Of a stretch of DNA of 64,000 bases, positions 47,612 to 58,480 are shown one piece after another. Numbering within the stretch: the first letter of the stretch is position 1; the number at the start of each line of letters is the position of its first letter. The DNA is from Lepidostoma basale (taxonomy: Eukaryota; Arthropoda; Insecta; Trichoptera; Lepidostomatidae), in NCBI GenBank assembly GCA_022606425.2, contig JAHDVF020001364.1:558001-622000 (forward strand), written 5' to 3'. The position numbers were made by a program, and so were the translations under genes. A model generated the notes under the pieces. It was not told the origin of the DNA, searched no databases, and worked only from the letters and a program-made list of their open reading frames with translations.

Positions 47612-48045
47612 CATATTAAATCAAATCAAATCAGTTTATTAACTCAAAAGACATTACAAAGAGGAAAAAGTTTAAGGCATCTATTGAGTATCTAAATCTA
47701 TAAGGAACAAAAAGACCAACATCCTCTAGCACGGCCGAGTTCTCGAAATATCCCCTGATTAATTTAAAGAAATGGGTAATGAGATGCCCATCTCTTCGAA
47801 GCTGTAATGAATTGGTTCCGAGCATTCCTTGAAGAAATGCCGTGGGATAGAGCCACGGATAACTACCATACTCCCTCATGTAGAAGATGCGTCAGAAATT
47901 TTTTCTGAACCCTCTCCAACATAACGGAATATCTCACCTCGTGAGGACTCCATATCACAGAACCACTTTCGAGTCTGCTCCGAACCAACGCGTTGTCTAA
48001 GACTCTGAGCACATTGGGATCTCTGAAAACTCTTCCGGTCCGAAT
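47612..48045 (-). mobile_element. JB jockey-like LINE, 3' fragment with internal deletion
   Basis: Minus strand: IIRTGRVFRDPNVLRVLDNA, LVRSRLESGSVIWSPHEVRY and MREYGSYPWLYPTAFLQGML, then HFFKLIRGYFENSAVLEDVG. A deletion follows, then the 3' UTR and the ATCAAATCAAATCAG tail at 47618. Confidence 0.88.
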
Positions 48046-48317
48046 GATCAAATCAAATCAGTTTATTTTCTCAAAAGATATTACAAACAACAATTATATA
48101 ATAGTTTAAGGCATCTATTGTGAACAGGTAAAACATAAAAAATATATAATACCAGGAACGCATGAGAGATGGTTCGACATTAGGAATACAAGATACTCTC
48201 CAAAGTCAAGAGTATTTGTCTTCTGAACGCACTTTCACGAATATGAAAGACATCGATGTTCAGCAGTTTGATTGCTCACCCCACCGGCAACACCAGAGGC
48301 AGGTTGGTTCTGCATGA
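48046..48317 (-). mobile_element. JB 3' fragment in tandem with the previous copy
   Basis: Tail ATCAAATCAAATCAGTTTAT at 48048, the 3' UTR, and the last ~45 codons up to CRTNLPLV. An (ATG)5-6 microsatellite at 48316-48331 and a LINE-A tail scrap (48345-48405) follow. Confidence 0.85.
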
Positions 48318-48589
48318 TGATGATGATGATGGAGCCCAACATCCTCAGTGCAATGTTACAAAGTCCATTCTGTCTGCCTACCCCTTCGGAGAAACGGTGT
48401 GATGGTCTGATGTTGTTCCATGTTTTTCATTTGCCAAAAAATTATACGTTTATGAAAAAAATGTCGAAAACATTACGCATTATACGCCGGGGTACTTGAT
48501 CTGCAGAAAAACGTGGCAAAATAAGAATTGCAATTCTTTTCAAATTGTCTGTGGCGTTCTATTTTTGAATGTGACATTTGGCGCGACCA

Positions 48590-48725
48590 CCTGTTTTCGG
48601 CTTAGCGCGGGTGTAGCGGACGATTTAATCGGAGCATTTCTATCCGCGAGCGAGACAGACGCATGCGGGCGCGCGGGCGCGCGAGGGAGACGGGAGGCGT
48701 TCGATTCGTGCGTGCGTTTTTCTGT
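48590..48725. other. GC-rich, CpG-rich block
   Basis: Contains GCGAGCGAGACAGACGCATG and CGGGCGCGCGGGCGCGCGAG, unlike its surroundings. No protein family or TE was recognised. It could be a promoter/5' leader or part of an unknown element. Confidence 0.35.
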
Positions 48726-48981
48726 TCCAAATTTAAAAATGATCAGGGTTGCCGTTTATTAGGATTAATCATTTGCTAAAATATTAATGGCGAACACGAG
48801 GACTGGTCTCCCGATCGGTAAGCAAGTTGGCGATGCAATATTTTACGTAACAATTTTTCTTCTTCTTTTTCTTCCTAGTATCAAGAAGGAACGAAGTGTA
48901 CAATAATAATGACCTTGCGATGAACGTGTCAAAGCCTAAAGTACCTCTAACCATCACGCCATTTCCTGACATATTTCTCGA

Positions 48982-49080
48982 TTGGAAGGGGTATAATTAA
49001 GATTGAGGAGAGGGGAGATGTAACGGGAGTATGTCGAGTGAAAGGGGTATAATTAAGATTGAGGAGAGGGGAGATGTAGA
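48982..49080 (+). repeat. 56-bp minisatellite, second locus
   Basis: Units start at 48982 and 49038, the same consensus as 46842-47009. A LINE-A-type terminus (ATCACGCCATTTCCTGACAT at 48953) precedes it, and a LINE-A copy follows at 49080. Confidence 0.88.
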
Positions 49081-49356
49081 CGGAGGCAGAGAGGATGGGC
49101 CGAAACACCGTTCTTTCCTGACATACCTCTTTAGATTCCTCCACATTCATACATCGTAGCATGCACGCTCGTCGATTTTTTCGACTCCGAATTTACCTAT
49201 TTGATTAATTTGGTCATGCCATCATTTCCTTGGTCTTCCACGGCTTCTCTTTCCACTCACACTGCTTGTATACAACATTTTTACCATTCTTCTCTCGTCC
49301 ATTCGTTCTATATGTCCAAACCATCTCAGGGATCCTTTATTAATTTTACTTATGAT
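49081..49356 (-). mobile_element. LINE-A 3' fragment
   Basis: The minus strand covers the CMNVEESKEVCQERTV block back to KGSLRWFG (CCAAACCATCTCAGGGATCC). The end at 49356 is cut by a JA fragment whose tail begins there. Confidence 0.8.
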
Positions 49357-49797
49357 TTATTTATTTATACATTATACCCAAATGAGACATAACAAACGAA
49401 AAATATTTAGGCGACTCATTTGGACACAAAATGGTGTTACAAAGATAAGATAAAACACCATGAAACTAAAAAATCCTACATATCAGAAGGAACCCAAATA
49501 TGTCGACGTCAGTGAGGCAGTACTCTTTCCAGAATTTGTAATATTTTTTTTATGACTGACAGTGACACTGAAAATGTCCAAATCCGAGATGATTAGATTC
49601 AACGTCCAAATTGCTCTTCCTACTGGCATCACCAAAGGCAGGTTGGTTCTGCGTGACGGAGCAAAGAACAATTGATGTCGGCGCTGTCGCAGGTAGTTAT
49701 CAGGAACAAAAATAACTATTTGCTCAAGAACATAGGGGTTCTCAATAGAGCCCCGAATCAGTTTGAAAAAATGTGTTGACAGTAATGTCTCATACAT
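49357..49797 (-). mobile_element. JA jockey-like 3' fragment
   Basis: An (AAAT)n-type tail at 49357-49370, the JA 3' UTR (one copy of the ATCTTTGTAACACC block), then FKLIRGSIENPYVLEQIVIF, VPDNYLRQRRHQLFFAPSRR and TNLPLVMPVGRAI. Like the full-length JA at 21.6 kb it sits inside LINE-A. Confidence 0.9.
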
Positions 49798-50460
49798 AAT
49801 CTTGTAAATTCCTTCGTTGTGTCACGACTTGATTATTGTAATGGAATTTATGCAAACATTCCAAAACAACAAAAAAACAAACTTCAATCTGCGTTCAATG
49901 CAGCAGCAAGGCTCATTAAAGGCATTCCAAAAAAGTCCCATATAACACAACATCTCAAAGAACTTCACTGGCTTAAAAGTCCAGAAAGAATCCAGTATAA
50001 ACTCTGCTGGACAGTCTTCAAAGCGCTACATGGAATGGCACCAAGTTATATATCTGAACTCTGTATAACGGACAGCCTAAATTCAAGGAAATCCACACTT
50101 CGCTCGGCGAACTCCTCAGCAATAGGAAGATTAGTTGAGCCGAAGCGTTGCCCCAGTACAAATTTCGGGGATCGAGCGTTCGCGGTAGCCGGTCCATCAG
50201 CTCGGAACAATCTCCCTTCACACCTTAGATGCATAAATGATCCGACAGATTTCAGATCTAAATTAAAAACCCATCTTTTTCATATTTCATACCCAAGTTA
50301 AACATTTATACTTTGTTCTACTATACTTTTAAACCGATCGCTTTTTAAGCGGTCGCATTTAGATTTTTAGATTTAAAACACGTCTTAATGCGCCCTTGAG
50401 GTGATTACATCACAAAAACGGCGCTTTAAAAGTTAGCATATTATTATTATTATTTATTAT
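49798..50460 (+). mobile_element. L2-like LINE 3' fragment, copy 2 (open ORF)
   Basis: ORF 49819-50301: SRLDYCNGIYANIPKQQKNK, SAFNAAARLIKGIPKKSHIT, ELHWLKSPERIQYKLCWTVF, HGMAPSYISELCITDSLNSR and FGDRAFAVAGPSARNNLPSH, then LKTHLFHISYPS and stop. A ~120-bp 3' UTR ends in (ATT)n at 50441-50470. It is the least damaged of three copies. Confidence 0.9.
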
Positions 50461-50470
50461 TTTATTATAA

Positions 50471-51000
50471 TGCAAGTAACCAGAACTCCATCGCGAACGC
50501 CTAATTTCGCTGCTTTTAGAACGAGATGCGATTGAAAAAGTAAGTAATCTGTGTTTTAGATGAATGCGTTGGAAAATGGGTACAGAACTCCACCCAGCTT
50601 GGTGAATGACACTTGCTCTCAAATGATTTATCAGCGTCTGAATGCGGTGCCAAGAATTCCTAAGAATTATCTCATTACGCAGATTTAAACGTATGAAGTC
50701 GTTACATTGCTCATACGTTTTTTTATAACATTCGCATAGTGTTTATAAACGCGGTTATTGGTTATTGAACCTATTCCTTAAAAACCGGAAAATACAGATC
50801 AACCTGAAACGAAAAGTCTATAAAGCCTGCGTTCTGCCAGTTGGTACTTATGTCACAAACCTTCTTATTGGGTTTTTCATTAAGAGCGCTCGAACTTTAA
50901 AATGAAATAAACCAACTTTAATAAGTGATATTGCCACAATTTTTATTTTATTTTAAAGGACATTCAATGACATTATTTATGAAATATAATTTTAGTCAAA
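50471..51000. other. Unassigned sequence
   Basis: No gene or repeat was recognised in this stretch. A short block near 50790-50830 reads KNRKIQINLKRKVYKACVLPVGTYVTNL, a LINE-like KVYKACVLP scrap. Confidence 0.4.
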
Positions 51001-51039
51001 TGGCCACCGTGGCTTCGCTGCAGGTGGTGTATCCTGGTG

Positions 51040-51435
51040 TTCTAAGGATTTTTCAATAAGGACGCCTAAACTTTGACAGCGTATAGCGGCCATTTTGGTG
51101 AAGCGATAGCTTTTAAATTTGACAAGAATACTTATTTAGTCTTAACATTTCACCATGGAACGCTACACGCTTCAACAACGCATTGAAATTGTTAAAATTT
51201 GTTATCAAAATCAGTGCTCTCTTCGCCAATTTATGGCATTCATGGCCGTTTTGCAGAGTCCAAAATACATCGTTTAATCCATAAATTTGAGACTCTTGGG
51301 GCTTAAACTGGATGATATGGATACCGACAACATATGGTTCCAAAAGGACGACGCTACGTAGCACACAGCGCACGCCATAATGGACATTCTGTACGAGCGA
51401 TTAAAAATAGAGTGTCCCTATTGAAATACCCTATA
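51040..51435 (+). pseudogene. Tc1/mariner-type element, deletion derivative
   Basis: The ends ATTTTTCAATAAGGACGCCT (51047) and, reverse complemented, GGTATTTCAATAGGGACACT (about 51431) match. Coding remnants: MERYTLQQRIEIVKICYQNQ at 51155, a frame-broken IYGRF..VQ.TKIHRLIHKF piece, then DMDTDNIWFQKDDAT stop HTAHAIMDILYERF near 51310-51400 (region of the second catalytic Asp). Confidence 0.75.
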
Positions 51436-51477
51436 CATTCTTCCTTTGATAATATTTATCATTATTGACTTGTATTG

Positions 51478-52120
51478 ACGTGTATTTAGGTAATATGTTT
51501 ACAAGAGATGGACGAGTGGAGAGGGATATTGAAAGAAGTGTTGGGGCAGGCAACAAAGTGAATGGTGCATTTAAAGTTGTCATCGCAAACAAAAACCTAC
51601 CCATAAAAGCTAGAATGGCAGTGCACAATGGTGTTCTTCTACAGACCCTTATGTATATTAAGCGAAGCATGGAACTGGCAAAAGAAGGATGAAAGTAGAA
51701 TAAATGCAGTAGAAATGAGATCTCTTGAATGTGTGGATACTTTGTGTATGATAGAGTGTCGAATGAAAATATAAGAAGTGAATGCGGTGCGAATGATGGT
51801 GTTATGAACAAAATAATGAAAGGATCATTAAGATGGTTTGGACATATGGAAAGGAAGAATGAAGAAAGAATGGTAAAAAAAATATACGAGTATGTTAACG
51901 ATGTAAATGGAACTAGAAATAGAATCGGAAGACGGAGGAAAACGTGGCACGATCAAATAAATAAAATATTGAATGTCGGCCACGTGAGGAGTCAGAGAAA
52001 TCGGCACGATGTATGAATGTTGAGAAAGCGAGAGAAATATGTCAGGAAACAAAAGTGTGGCAGTCCGTTCTTTCTGCCTACCCCTTCGGGGAGACGGCGT
52101 GATGGTTAGTTAGTTAGTTG
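51478..52120 (+). mobile_element. LINE-A 3' fragment (GTTA tail)
   Basis: VYLGNMFTRDGRVERDIERS, VGAGNKVNGAFKVVIANKNL, broken LMYIKRSMELAKEG, then SECGANDGVMNKIMKGSLRW and GRRRKTWHDQINKILNVGHV. It ends in CCCCTTCGGGGAGACGGCGT and GTTAGTTAGTTG. Confidence 0.88.
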
Positions 52121-53430
52121 TTTTATTCACGGAGTTTGCATGGTGCTATATCTATTCAATGTGATCTGCCATTCAGTTCGCGATAATACGTAATATTATT
52201 GCAATGTTTACTTGCTAAAAATACTCGGGATAATCTTCAATCAAATATTTCAGATCAAAAACATTTTAGTTTTGACAGATGATAATGCTATGCATAAAAA
52301 TATTGCAAGGAAACCTTGGCAGTTCTTCAAATTTTGTATTTAATTATTTGAAACTCAGTTTTTTTTTATATTAGTGAACCCCTTACCGTATACTGGCTCA
52401 TATATGATCCAAAAAAATCTTTCGCCATAAAAAAACACAAAATAATAAAATATGTCTTGCTTCTAGCAATAATACTAAAGTTTTATCTGTGATCCGCGTT
52501 ACTAGTTGTTAAACTTCTTGCTGGATGTCTCTGGTTGTACTAGATGTGCCTTCGACTGTTTCCAACTGTCGGTTTATGATTTTCTGTACAAACGTGATAT
52601 TCAAAAGTGTTATATTTTTTGTTTGTAAAACGCTATAAATAATTATATTACACTGGTTTACTATTATTTTCATTAGGTAAGTAATAAAATGATTACTTTT
52701 ATATAAAATTATGGATAATATTGTGAGAATTCTAGGGATAAAAAGAGGAAGACCTAGATTAATTTTTTTTGTATTTAATACAAAAAAAAATTTATTTGAA
52801 AAATAAAAAAATACTTGTCTTTTTTTTTCATCTTTTACAAATCATATATTTTTTTACAAATATAAAAAAAATCATGCAGTAAGGGGTTAACATTTCCCTT
52901 ACGGTGCTAAAATAAAAACCCAATAAAAAATTAGGGATTTTAAATCGGAAAAATAAGAACATTCATAGCTATTAATTGAATTCAAAAATTATAATAATTG
53001 AGATTTATTTGCTAAAAACATTAAAAAAAACATCTGGCAACGATCACGGGACGGATATAGGTTGCAAGCCCGAGAGCTACTGCCGGGCAGTAAGAAAATT
53101 GAGCTCCTCGCGCTTCCACAGTGAAGTATGCAAGAGTGAGATGCGAATATAGTGTCGCGCACTCAGCGCTACGAATTTTGTTACCGATGTCACAAAATAT
53201 CTCAGATGTACCCGATAAATTTTGATTTTTATTCTATTTTTATCAATACGTAAATATATTATGGAGGAATACCTAAAATCTTAACCTTGTATTTATTATA
53301 TTTATAAAGATATTGATAGTTATTAGAAGCAACGTGTAGAAGATACTCATCACAGAGAAGGGAGGGTTAACTCCACATTAACAAATGCTAACAACATTAC
53401 AATTCCAGTCAGAGCCAATAAAACAATTTA
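52121..53430. other. Long AT-rich stretch without recognised features
   Basis: About 1.3 kb, very AT-rich with many A/T runs. No ORF with family features, no repeat shared with the rest of the window. A slightly GC-richer piece is at 53085-53180. A 50-bp LINE-A scrap (CCGAACGACGCAATAAGGAA) is at 53445-53490. Confidence 0.5.
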
Positions 53431-53499
53431 TACGATCGTGCTTACCGAACGACGCAATAAGGAAGAAATGTAAGGCAGATGATTGCTTCTTCGACGATC

Positions 53500-54115
53500 T
53501 GTGACACAGAATAATGAGGTCCAGCTGTCCTTATCGCTATACTCCCTCTTCTACAAAATACAGAATTATATACTAAGAAGGGAAAAAGTTATGATGTACG
53601 AAGCGTATGTTAAAAGCCGACTGACATACTCGTATATGATTCCCTTCTGGGGGACAGCAAACCAAAAGGACATCTCCAGACTCCAAAGACAACAAAATAA
53701 AATAATAAAATTAGCTTATAACATTGACTACATTACCCCAACCATACAAGTTTACAGACAAACAAAACGAATGGACATATCAGACCTGACCAAATATGAG
53801 ACCTTAAAAATTGTACACAGAATGACCATGGAAAAGACAACAGACAGCATTTACAAACTAACTAAAAATTCAGACATTCACAGACACCTGACCAGGAACT
53901 GCGACAGATACCACTTACCGAATGCACGAACTAAGACAGGACAATCTAGGATATTGAACAGTGGACTGAAACTTTACAATGAACTACCTAAAGACACAAG
54001 GAGACTCACTACAACTCAATATAAAAAATATCTGAAACAATACATAATTAATAGTAAGATCTAAAAATGTATCCATATAACCCAATTGGGTTTAAAAAAA
54101 AAAAAATAATAATAA
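53500..54115 (+). mobile_element. JE LINE C-terminal fragment with poly(A) end
   Basis: Open frame 53483-54064: SLFYKIQNYILRREKVMMYE, AYVKSRLTYSYMIPFWGTAN, ISRLQRQQNKIIKLAYNIDY, ENCDRYHLP-like NCDRYHLPNARTKTGQSRIL and LYNELPKDTRRLTTTQYKKY. Region after the RT of a jockey/CR1/I-group LINE. It ends in A(13) and AATAATAAT at 54096-54120. Only one copy is seen here. Confidence 0.78.
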
Positions 54116-54119
54116 AAAA

Positions 54120-54380
54120 ATATAATCAAATCAGTTTATTTCATCAACAGACATTACAAAATTTATTTTTAATGCATCTATTAAGAACAGGCAAAATAAT
54201 ATATTGTGTATAGTATACTACCAGAAACGCATGAGAGATGGTTCAACATTATTTTGACAGGATACTCTCCAGAATTAAGAGTATTTGCCTTCTGAACGTA
54301 CTTTCACTAATATAAAAGACGTCGATCTCCGAGGAGACCGCGTTCAGCAGATTAATTGCTCTTCCCACCGGTGTCACCGG
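54120..54380 (-). mobile_element. JB 3' fragment
   Basis: Tail ATAATCAAATCAGTTTATTT, the 3' UTR, and codons for VTPVGRAINLLNAVSSEIDV, FYISESTFRRQIL. It is cut at 54380 by an L2-like fragment. Confidence 0.85.
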
Positions 54381-54382
54381 AG

Positions 54383-54905
54383 AACAAAGTATAAATGTTT
54401 AAATTGGGTATGAAATATGAAAAAGATGGGTTTTTAGTTTAGATCTGGAATCTGTCGGATCATTTATGCATCTGAGGTGTGAAGGGAGATTGTTCCAAGT
54501 TGATGGACCGGCTACCGCGAACGCTCGATCCCCGAAATTTGTACTGGGGCAACGCTTCGGCTCAACTAATCTTCCTATTGCCGAGGAGTTCGCCGAGCGA
54601 AGTGTGGATTTCCTTGTATTTAGGCTGTCCGTTATACAGAGTTCAGATATATAACTTGGTGCCATTCCATGGATAGCGCTTTGAAGACTGTCCAGCAGAG
54701 TTTATACTGGATTCTTTCTGGACTTTTAAGCCAGTAAAGTTCTTTGAGATGTTGTGTTATATGGGACTTTTTTGGAATGCCTTTAATGAGTCTTGCTGCT
54801 GCATTTAACGCAGATTGAAGTTTGTTTATTTGTTGTTTCGGAATGTTTGCATAAATTCCCTTACAATAATCAAGTCGTGACCGATATTGGGATGAAGACG
54901 ACAGC
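54383..54905 (-). mobile_element. L2-like LINE 3' fragment, copy 3
   Basis: Minus strand: RSRLDYCKGIYANIPKQQIN, KLQSALNAAARLIKGIPKKS, KSPERIQYKLCWTVFKAL, one frame change, then APSYISELCITDSLNTRKST, NFGDRAFAVAGPSTWNNLPS and LKTHLFHISYP. It matches copies 1 and 2. Confidence 0.9.
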
Positions 54906-54934
54906 CTATCCATCTCCATTTGAAAAACAATGTT

Positions 54935-55065
54935 AATGAAGCTTGGGGCTGGCTAAAGAATGATGAATGTAGGATAAATTAAGCCGTAGAAATGATATCA
55001 TTGAGAAGAATGTACAGAAAAACGATACTATATGATACTGAACGATGGAATTAGGAAGAAATTTC
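54935..55065 (+). mobile_element. LINE-A scrap (KCKADD subfamily)
   Basis: AATGAAGCTTGGGGCTGGCT, AAGCCGTAGAAATGATATCA and AACGATGGAATTAGGAAGAA match the SEAWSWQK to DEIRKK region, heavily mutated. Confidence 0.7.
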
Positions 55066-55324
55066 GGATTTATCTCTTGTCGATATATAGATGATGCTAC
55101 ACACCTCGTTCCTTTGACGTTCTGTCATCGCTGCGTCCGAGATATGAGTATTATTTGCTCATCATTAAATTTAAGCAAGTTCATAAGTGTCGTCTGCTTT
55201 CTAGGAATGGGTTGCGAAAGTTGGCAGCCCTGCTGTGGTGGTTTTGATTTAAGCATTGCTTGCCAAATTTACACATTAAGATCAATTGCTATTTTATTTA
55301 TTTTAAATAATACTTCGTATTCTT

Positions 55325-55860
55325 CTCCTTCAAGTGCCCTGTCGGGTCCCTCAACGTTGGCGATCACCTCGGCGAACCTGCTCCTGTCCTGCGCCGCTCG
55401 GAACAGCTCCTCCTCACTTCAGATGCTGGTCCACCTCTTCAGGACATCTGTCTCCTACCGGGCCCTCGGACCCCTCAATTTTCCCCTCCAATATCAGTTG
55501 GAGAAGGTGGTACTTTTCCCCACGCAGTACATGACCCAGATGTGAAATCTTCGGAACCTTGATAGTTGATAACAGCTCCCTATCAACTCTAGCTCGCCTC
55601 AGGACTTCGGTATTGGTAACCATGTCTGTCCAGGGAATTCTGAGCATTCGGCGATAGAGTCACATTTCAAATGCTTCCAGCCTGTTCATTGAGTTGACTT
55701 TTAAGGTCCACGCTTCACACCCATACAATAAAAGAGACCACACATAGCATTTGATCATTCTTTGGCGGAGTTTCAAATTTATGTTATCATTGCAGAAGAG
55801 TGATTTTATTTTATTAAATGTGCCTCTTGCTGCCTCAATTCTAATAACAATAATAATACT
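55325..55860 (-). mobile_element. LC (RTE/BovB-like) 3' fragment, copy 2
   Basis: Minus strand: decayed IEAARGTFNKIKSLFCNDNI, then MLRIPWTDMVTNTEVLRRAR, VDRELLSTIKVPKISHLGHV, LRGEKYHLLQLILEGKIEGS and, in another frame, the RSEEELFRAAQDRSRFAEVI region. It matches 7.7-8.4 kb. Confidence 0.87.
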
Positions 55861-55959
55861 AAATGGATTATTTATAGAAATATCATGCGAAATTTCAACG
55901 CCATTATCTTTATTAAATGAATGATCTTTTTCAATGAGGTGGTTAGCATATTCAGAAAA

Positions 55960-56105
55960 AATATTATTAGAGAGACATCTTATGTGCTCTTTTAAAATCT
56001 TATGTAAACAATTTTATAATATTTTAAATATGTATCACTGAAGAAGGACTGGTTGTCCGAAACATGTCTATGTAATATTTTTTTTAATGTTAGTGTTGTA
56101 TATAT
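55960..56105 (+). repeat. Hammerhead-like repeat, copy 2
   Basis: 56038-56068 reads CTGAAGA, A, GGAC-TGGTT-GTCC, GAAA, CATGTC. Flanking ATATGTATCA and TATGTAATATT can pair as stem I with small bulges. Downstream TTAGTGTTGTATATA is shared with the minus-strand copy at 25.3 kb. Layout fits a minimal hammerhead with a palindromic stem III; an extra A after CUGANGA may impair it. Confidence 0.55.
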
Positions 56106-57620
56106 AGGGTGACGCAAATGGGACCTTCGTGGCCGAGTGGTAAGTGCATTGACTGCCACCCCGAAGGTTCCGGGTTCGATTCCCGGCGAGGGCAGTGTGA
56201 TTGTCACACTGTCTTGGTCTGGTGTAGAATTCACGTGACAATAAAATGGAGATAGATTAGCTACCTATCACATGTCACGAGAATCACTATGATAGCTATA
56301 ATAATACCCTTTACATCGATTTGGCTCATGCTGTAATGATGTAAAGGGCGATTCAACAAAATAATCAATCAATAATCATATGATTTTCTTTGGCCGTAAT
56401 TTTTTTTATGAATGAAATATTTAAGTTCTGCTTTTGAATTGTGTTTATTTGATATCTTATTTTTTTCCATTGTTAAAAAAATTATATCGGCCAAGTGGCC
56501 GCCGCCAGAATTGAAGATCATACGGGCCCGATTTATGGCATTTTCCATCACTCTTTCCAGAACTTCCGGCGATAGGTTCTCGCATTCTTGACTGATATTC
56601 TCTTTGGGGCTTGTAGACATAGACTCGTGACTTCAAGAAACCCCACAAAAGATGCCTGGAATGGATAAATCGGGCAATCTTGCCGGCCACTACAAATCAC
56701 CAAAACGAGGGATTAGGCGACCCGGAAATGCAGCTCTCAGAATATTGGTTGTGGCTCGTGCAGTATGCGCCGTTGTTCCACCCTGTTGGAACCACATGTT
56801 CTCCAATCTCAATTCATCCAATTGAGGAAGGATTGATCCGTTGAGCATGGCTCTGTAGCGCTCGCCGTTCTTTAGGCCCGATGACGCCTCCAGCGTAAAC
56901 ACCACACCATGCAGTAACTTTGAGCAAGTGTAAAGTCTCTTGGGTTATACGCAAATTTTCAGTGCCCCAGAAGCGAAAATTCTGCTTATTCACATATCCA
57001 CAGAGATAGAAATGGGCCTCGTCGCTCATGATGATTTTCGAAAAAAAGCTATCTTCCTCGTGGTCAAGATTCAGAATAGCTTGAGCATAGGTTACACGCG
57101 CTTGGCAGTCAACGGCTATGAGCCGATGTACTGTCTGCACTTTGTAAGGGAACATCTTCAAGTTTTTCACCAAAATTCTCTGTTAAAACCGCCGATTGAT
57201 GCCCAATTGCGTGGCACGTCGTCTGATCGACACTTCGGGGTCCTCTGCGATATCTTCAGCCACAGCCGCGATATTCTCAGCAGAATGGCTGCTCCGGAGC
57301 CGGCCAGACCTGGTAGCATCTCGTGTAGTTCTATGCTCTTCTAGGCGAGCGGCTAAATGCTGTAGTGTTTCCCCAGTTGATGTCGGACGACCGGGTAATC
57401 TGCACCTAAATTCACGCTGCGCCAATACCACCGACGAATTATTCCGTAAAAAAATCGGAACAATTTTTCCACGTTATTGATGAGTTAAGCATTTCATGTT
57501 TTATTGACCTGTATTCTGTATCTGTTTACTTCACAAACGTCAAAGCAGAACTGACATTTGCCGATATTTGAAAAAAATATGACATCTCTAAAATTATGGA
57601 TGATTTTTGCGTCACCCTGT
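56106..57620 (-). pseudogene. Tc1/mariner-type transposon with dead transposase and a SINE insertion
   Basis: The ends AGGGTGACGCAAA (56106) and its mirror TTTTTGCGTCACCCT (about 57604-57619) are TIRs. Minus-strand pieces: VLAQREFRCRLPGRPTSTGE, RSSHSAENIAAVAEDIAEDP, EVSIRRRATQLGINR, NLKMFPYKVQTVHRLIAVDC, SDEAHFYLCGYVNKQNFRFW (first Asp), NGERYRAMLNGSILPQLDEL, then FQQGGTTAHTARATTN and LPDLSIPGIF. The second and third catalytic Asp are Gly, and there are frameshifts and stops. SINE S sits in the left end (56122-56375). Confidence 0.87.
56122..56375 (+). mobile_element. tRNA-derived SINE (S family), complete copy
   Basis: tRNA-like head 56123-56193 with A box TGGCCGAGTGG (56130-56140) and perfect B box GGTTCGATTCC (56173-56183). 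The T-arm (CCGGG/CCCGG) pairs and the acceptor pairs mostly; the anticodon stem does not. The body has GTGTGATTGTCACAC, TTGGTCTGGTGTAGAATTCA, GTGACAATAAAATGG, ACATGTCACGAGAATC, TGATGTAAAGGGCGATTC and an (AATC/AAT)n tail. It is inserted in the TIR region of a dead Tc1-type element. Confidence 0.9.
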
Positions 57621-57821
57621 TCAAAGTATATGAAAAAGAAAAAGAAAAATATTATTATATTAATCGGATTTTCTTGATCTGAAAGTGTTTTTATAGCTAC
57701 GCTGATGGCGCCACCTATTCCAAGATGTTGGTAATGTCATAATACTCAATGAAATTCCAAGTTATTTCACAGGTTTCTTGTGAACGAACTGAGATAAAAA
57801 AATATTGTTACTTCTTTATGG

Positions 57822-57922
57822 TTACAATCCTGAGGATTGGTATCCATTCAGTCCTGTCTTCAGCCAGTCTCTTCATCTCTCCAGTAGCGTCTTCTCAGTC
57901 TTCCCCATCGCACGACATCTTC
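57822..57922 (-). mobile_element. LINE C-terminal scrap
   Basis: The minus strand encodes EMKRLAEDRTEWIPILRIVT before the 3' end. The same AATCCTG(G/A)GATTGG ending is seen in the LD copies, so this is probably an LD relative. Confidence 0.55.
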
Positions 57923-57924
57923 TA

Positions 57925-58480
57925 TTGGGTTGATGCAAAATTTATGACCGTTTTTCATGATCCTAGGTAAAAAAAAATTCTTCAGAAATGATGAATGGTA
58001 TCTTCTTTTAAATGATTCCATTGTATAAATTATGCTTTCCCTCTACTTTTTATTCAGTTTTGGCCTGGCCAGTGAAGAGCACTTGTATTTTTTCAAAATG
58101 TCGGTAATAAAATGCATTTACGTCATTGTTTACATTATGAATTCCGTAAAGACGATACCGCGAGTGTGGCAACCAAGAACATTTGCGAAGTGTATGGAGC
58201 AGATGTCATCAAAGTTCGACAGGTACGAAGATGGTTTACAAAATTCCGATCTGGGGATTTTTCACTAATTGATAATGCTTTGTGTTTGGTGGGATTGTAA
58301 GGGTATTGTGTATTTTGAACTCTTGGAACGCAATCAGACAATTACAGCAGAAGGATATTGTCAGCAATTATCCAAATTGAACATCGCACTTCAAAAGGAT
58401 AGACCAGAATTGGTAAACAGAAAAGGGGTAGTGTTTCATCACGACAACGGGCGACCACGCACTGCTAGATAACGCCTGGA
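57925..58480 (+). pseudogene. mariner deletion derivative
   Basis: TA plus TTGGGTTGATGCAAAATTTA (57925) looks like a mariner 5' terminus. Remnants: HLRHCLHYEFRKDDTASVAT, KNICEVYGADVIKVRQVRRW, FTKFRSGDFSL, then a jump to NALCLVWWDCKGIVYFELLE, RNQTITAEGYCQQLSKLNIA and VVFHHDNGRPRTAR (second Asp). The first catalytic region is deleted and the 3' end is replaced by a sequence also found at 2425-2500. Confidence 0.82.
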
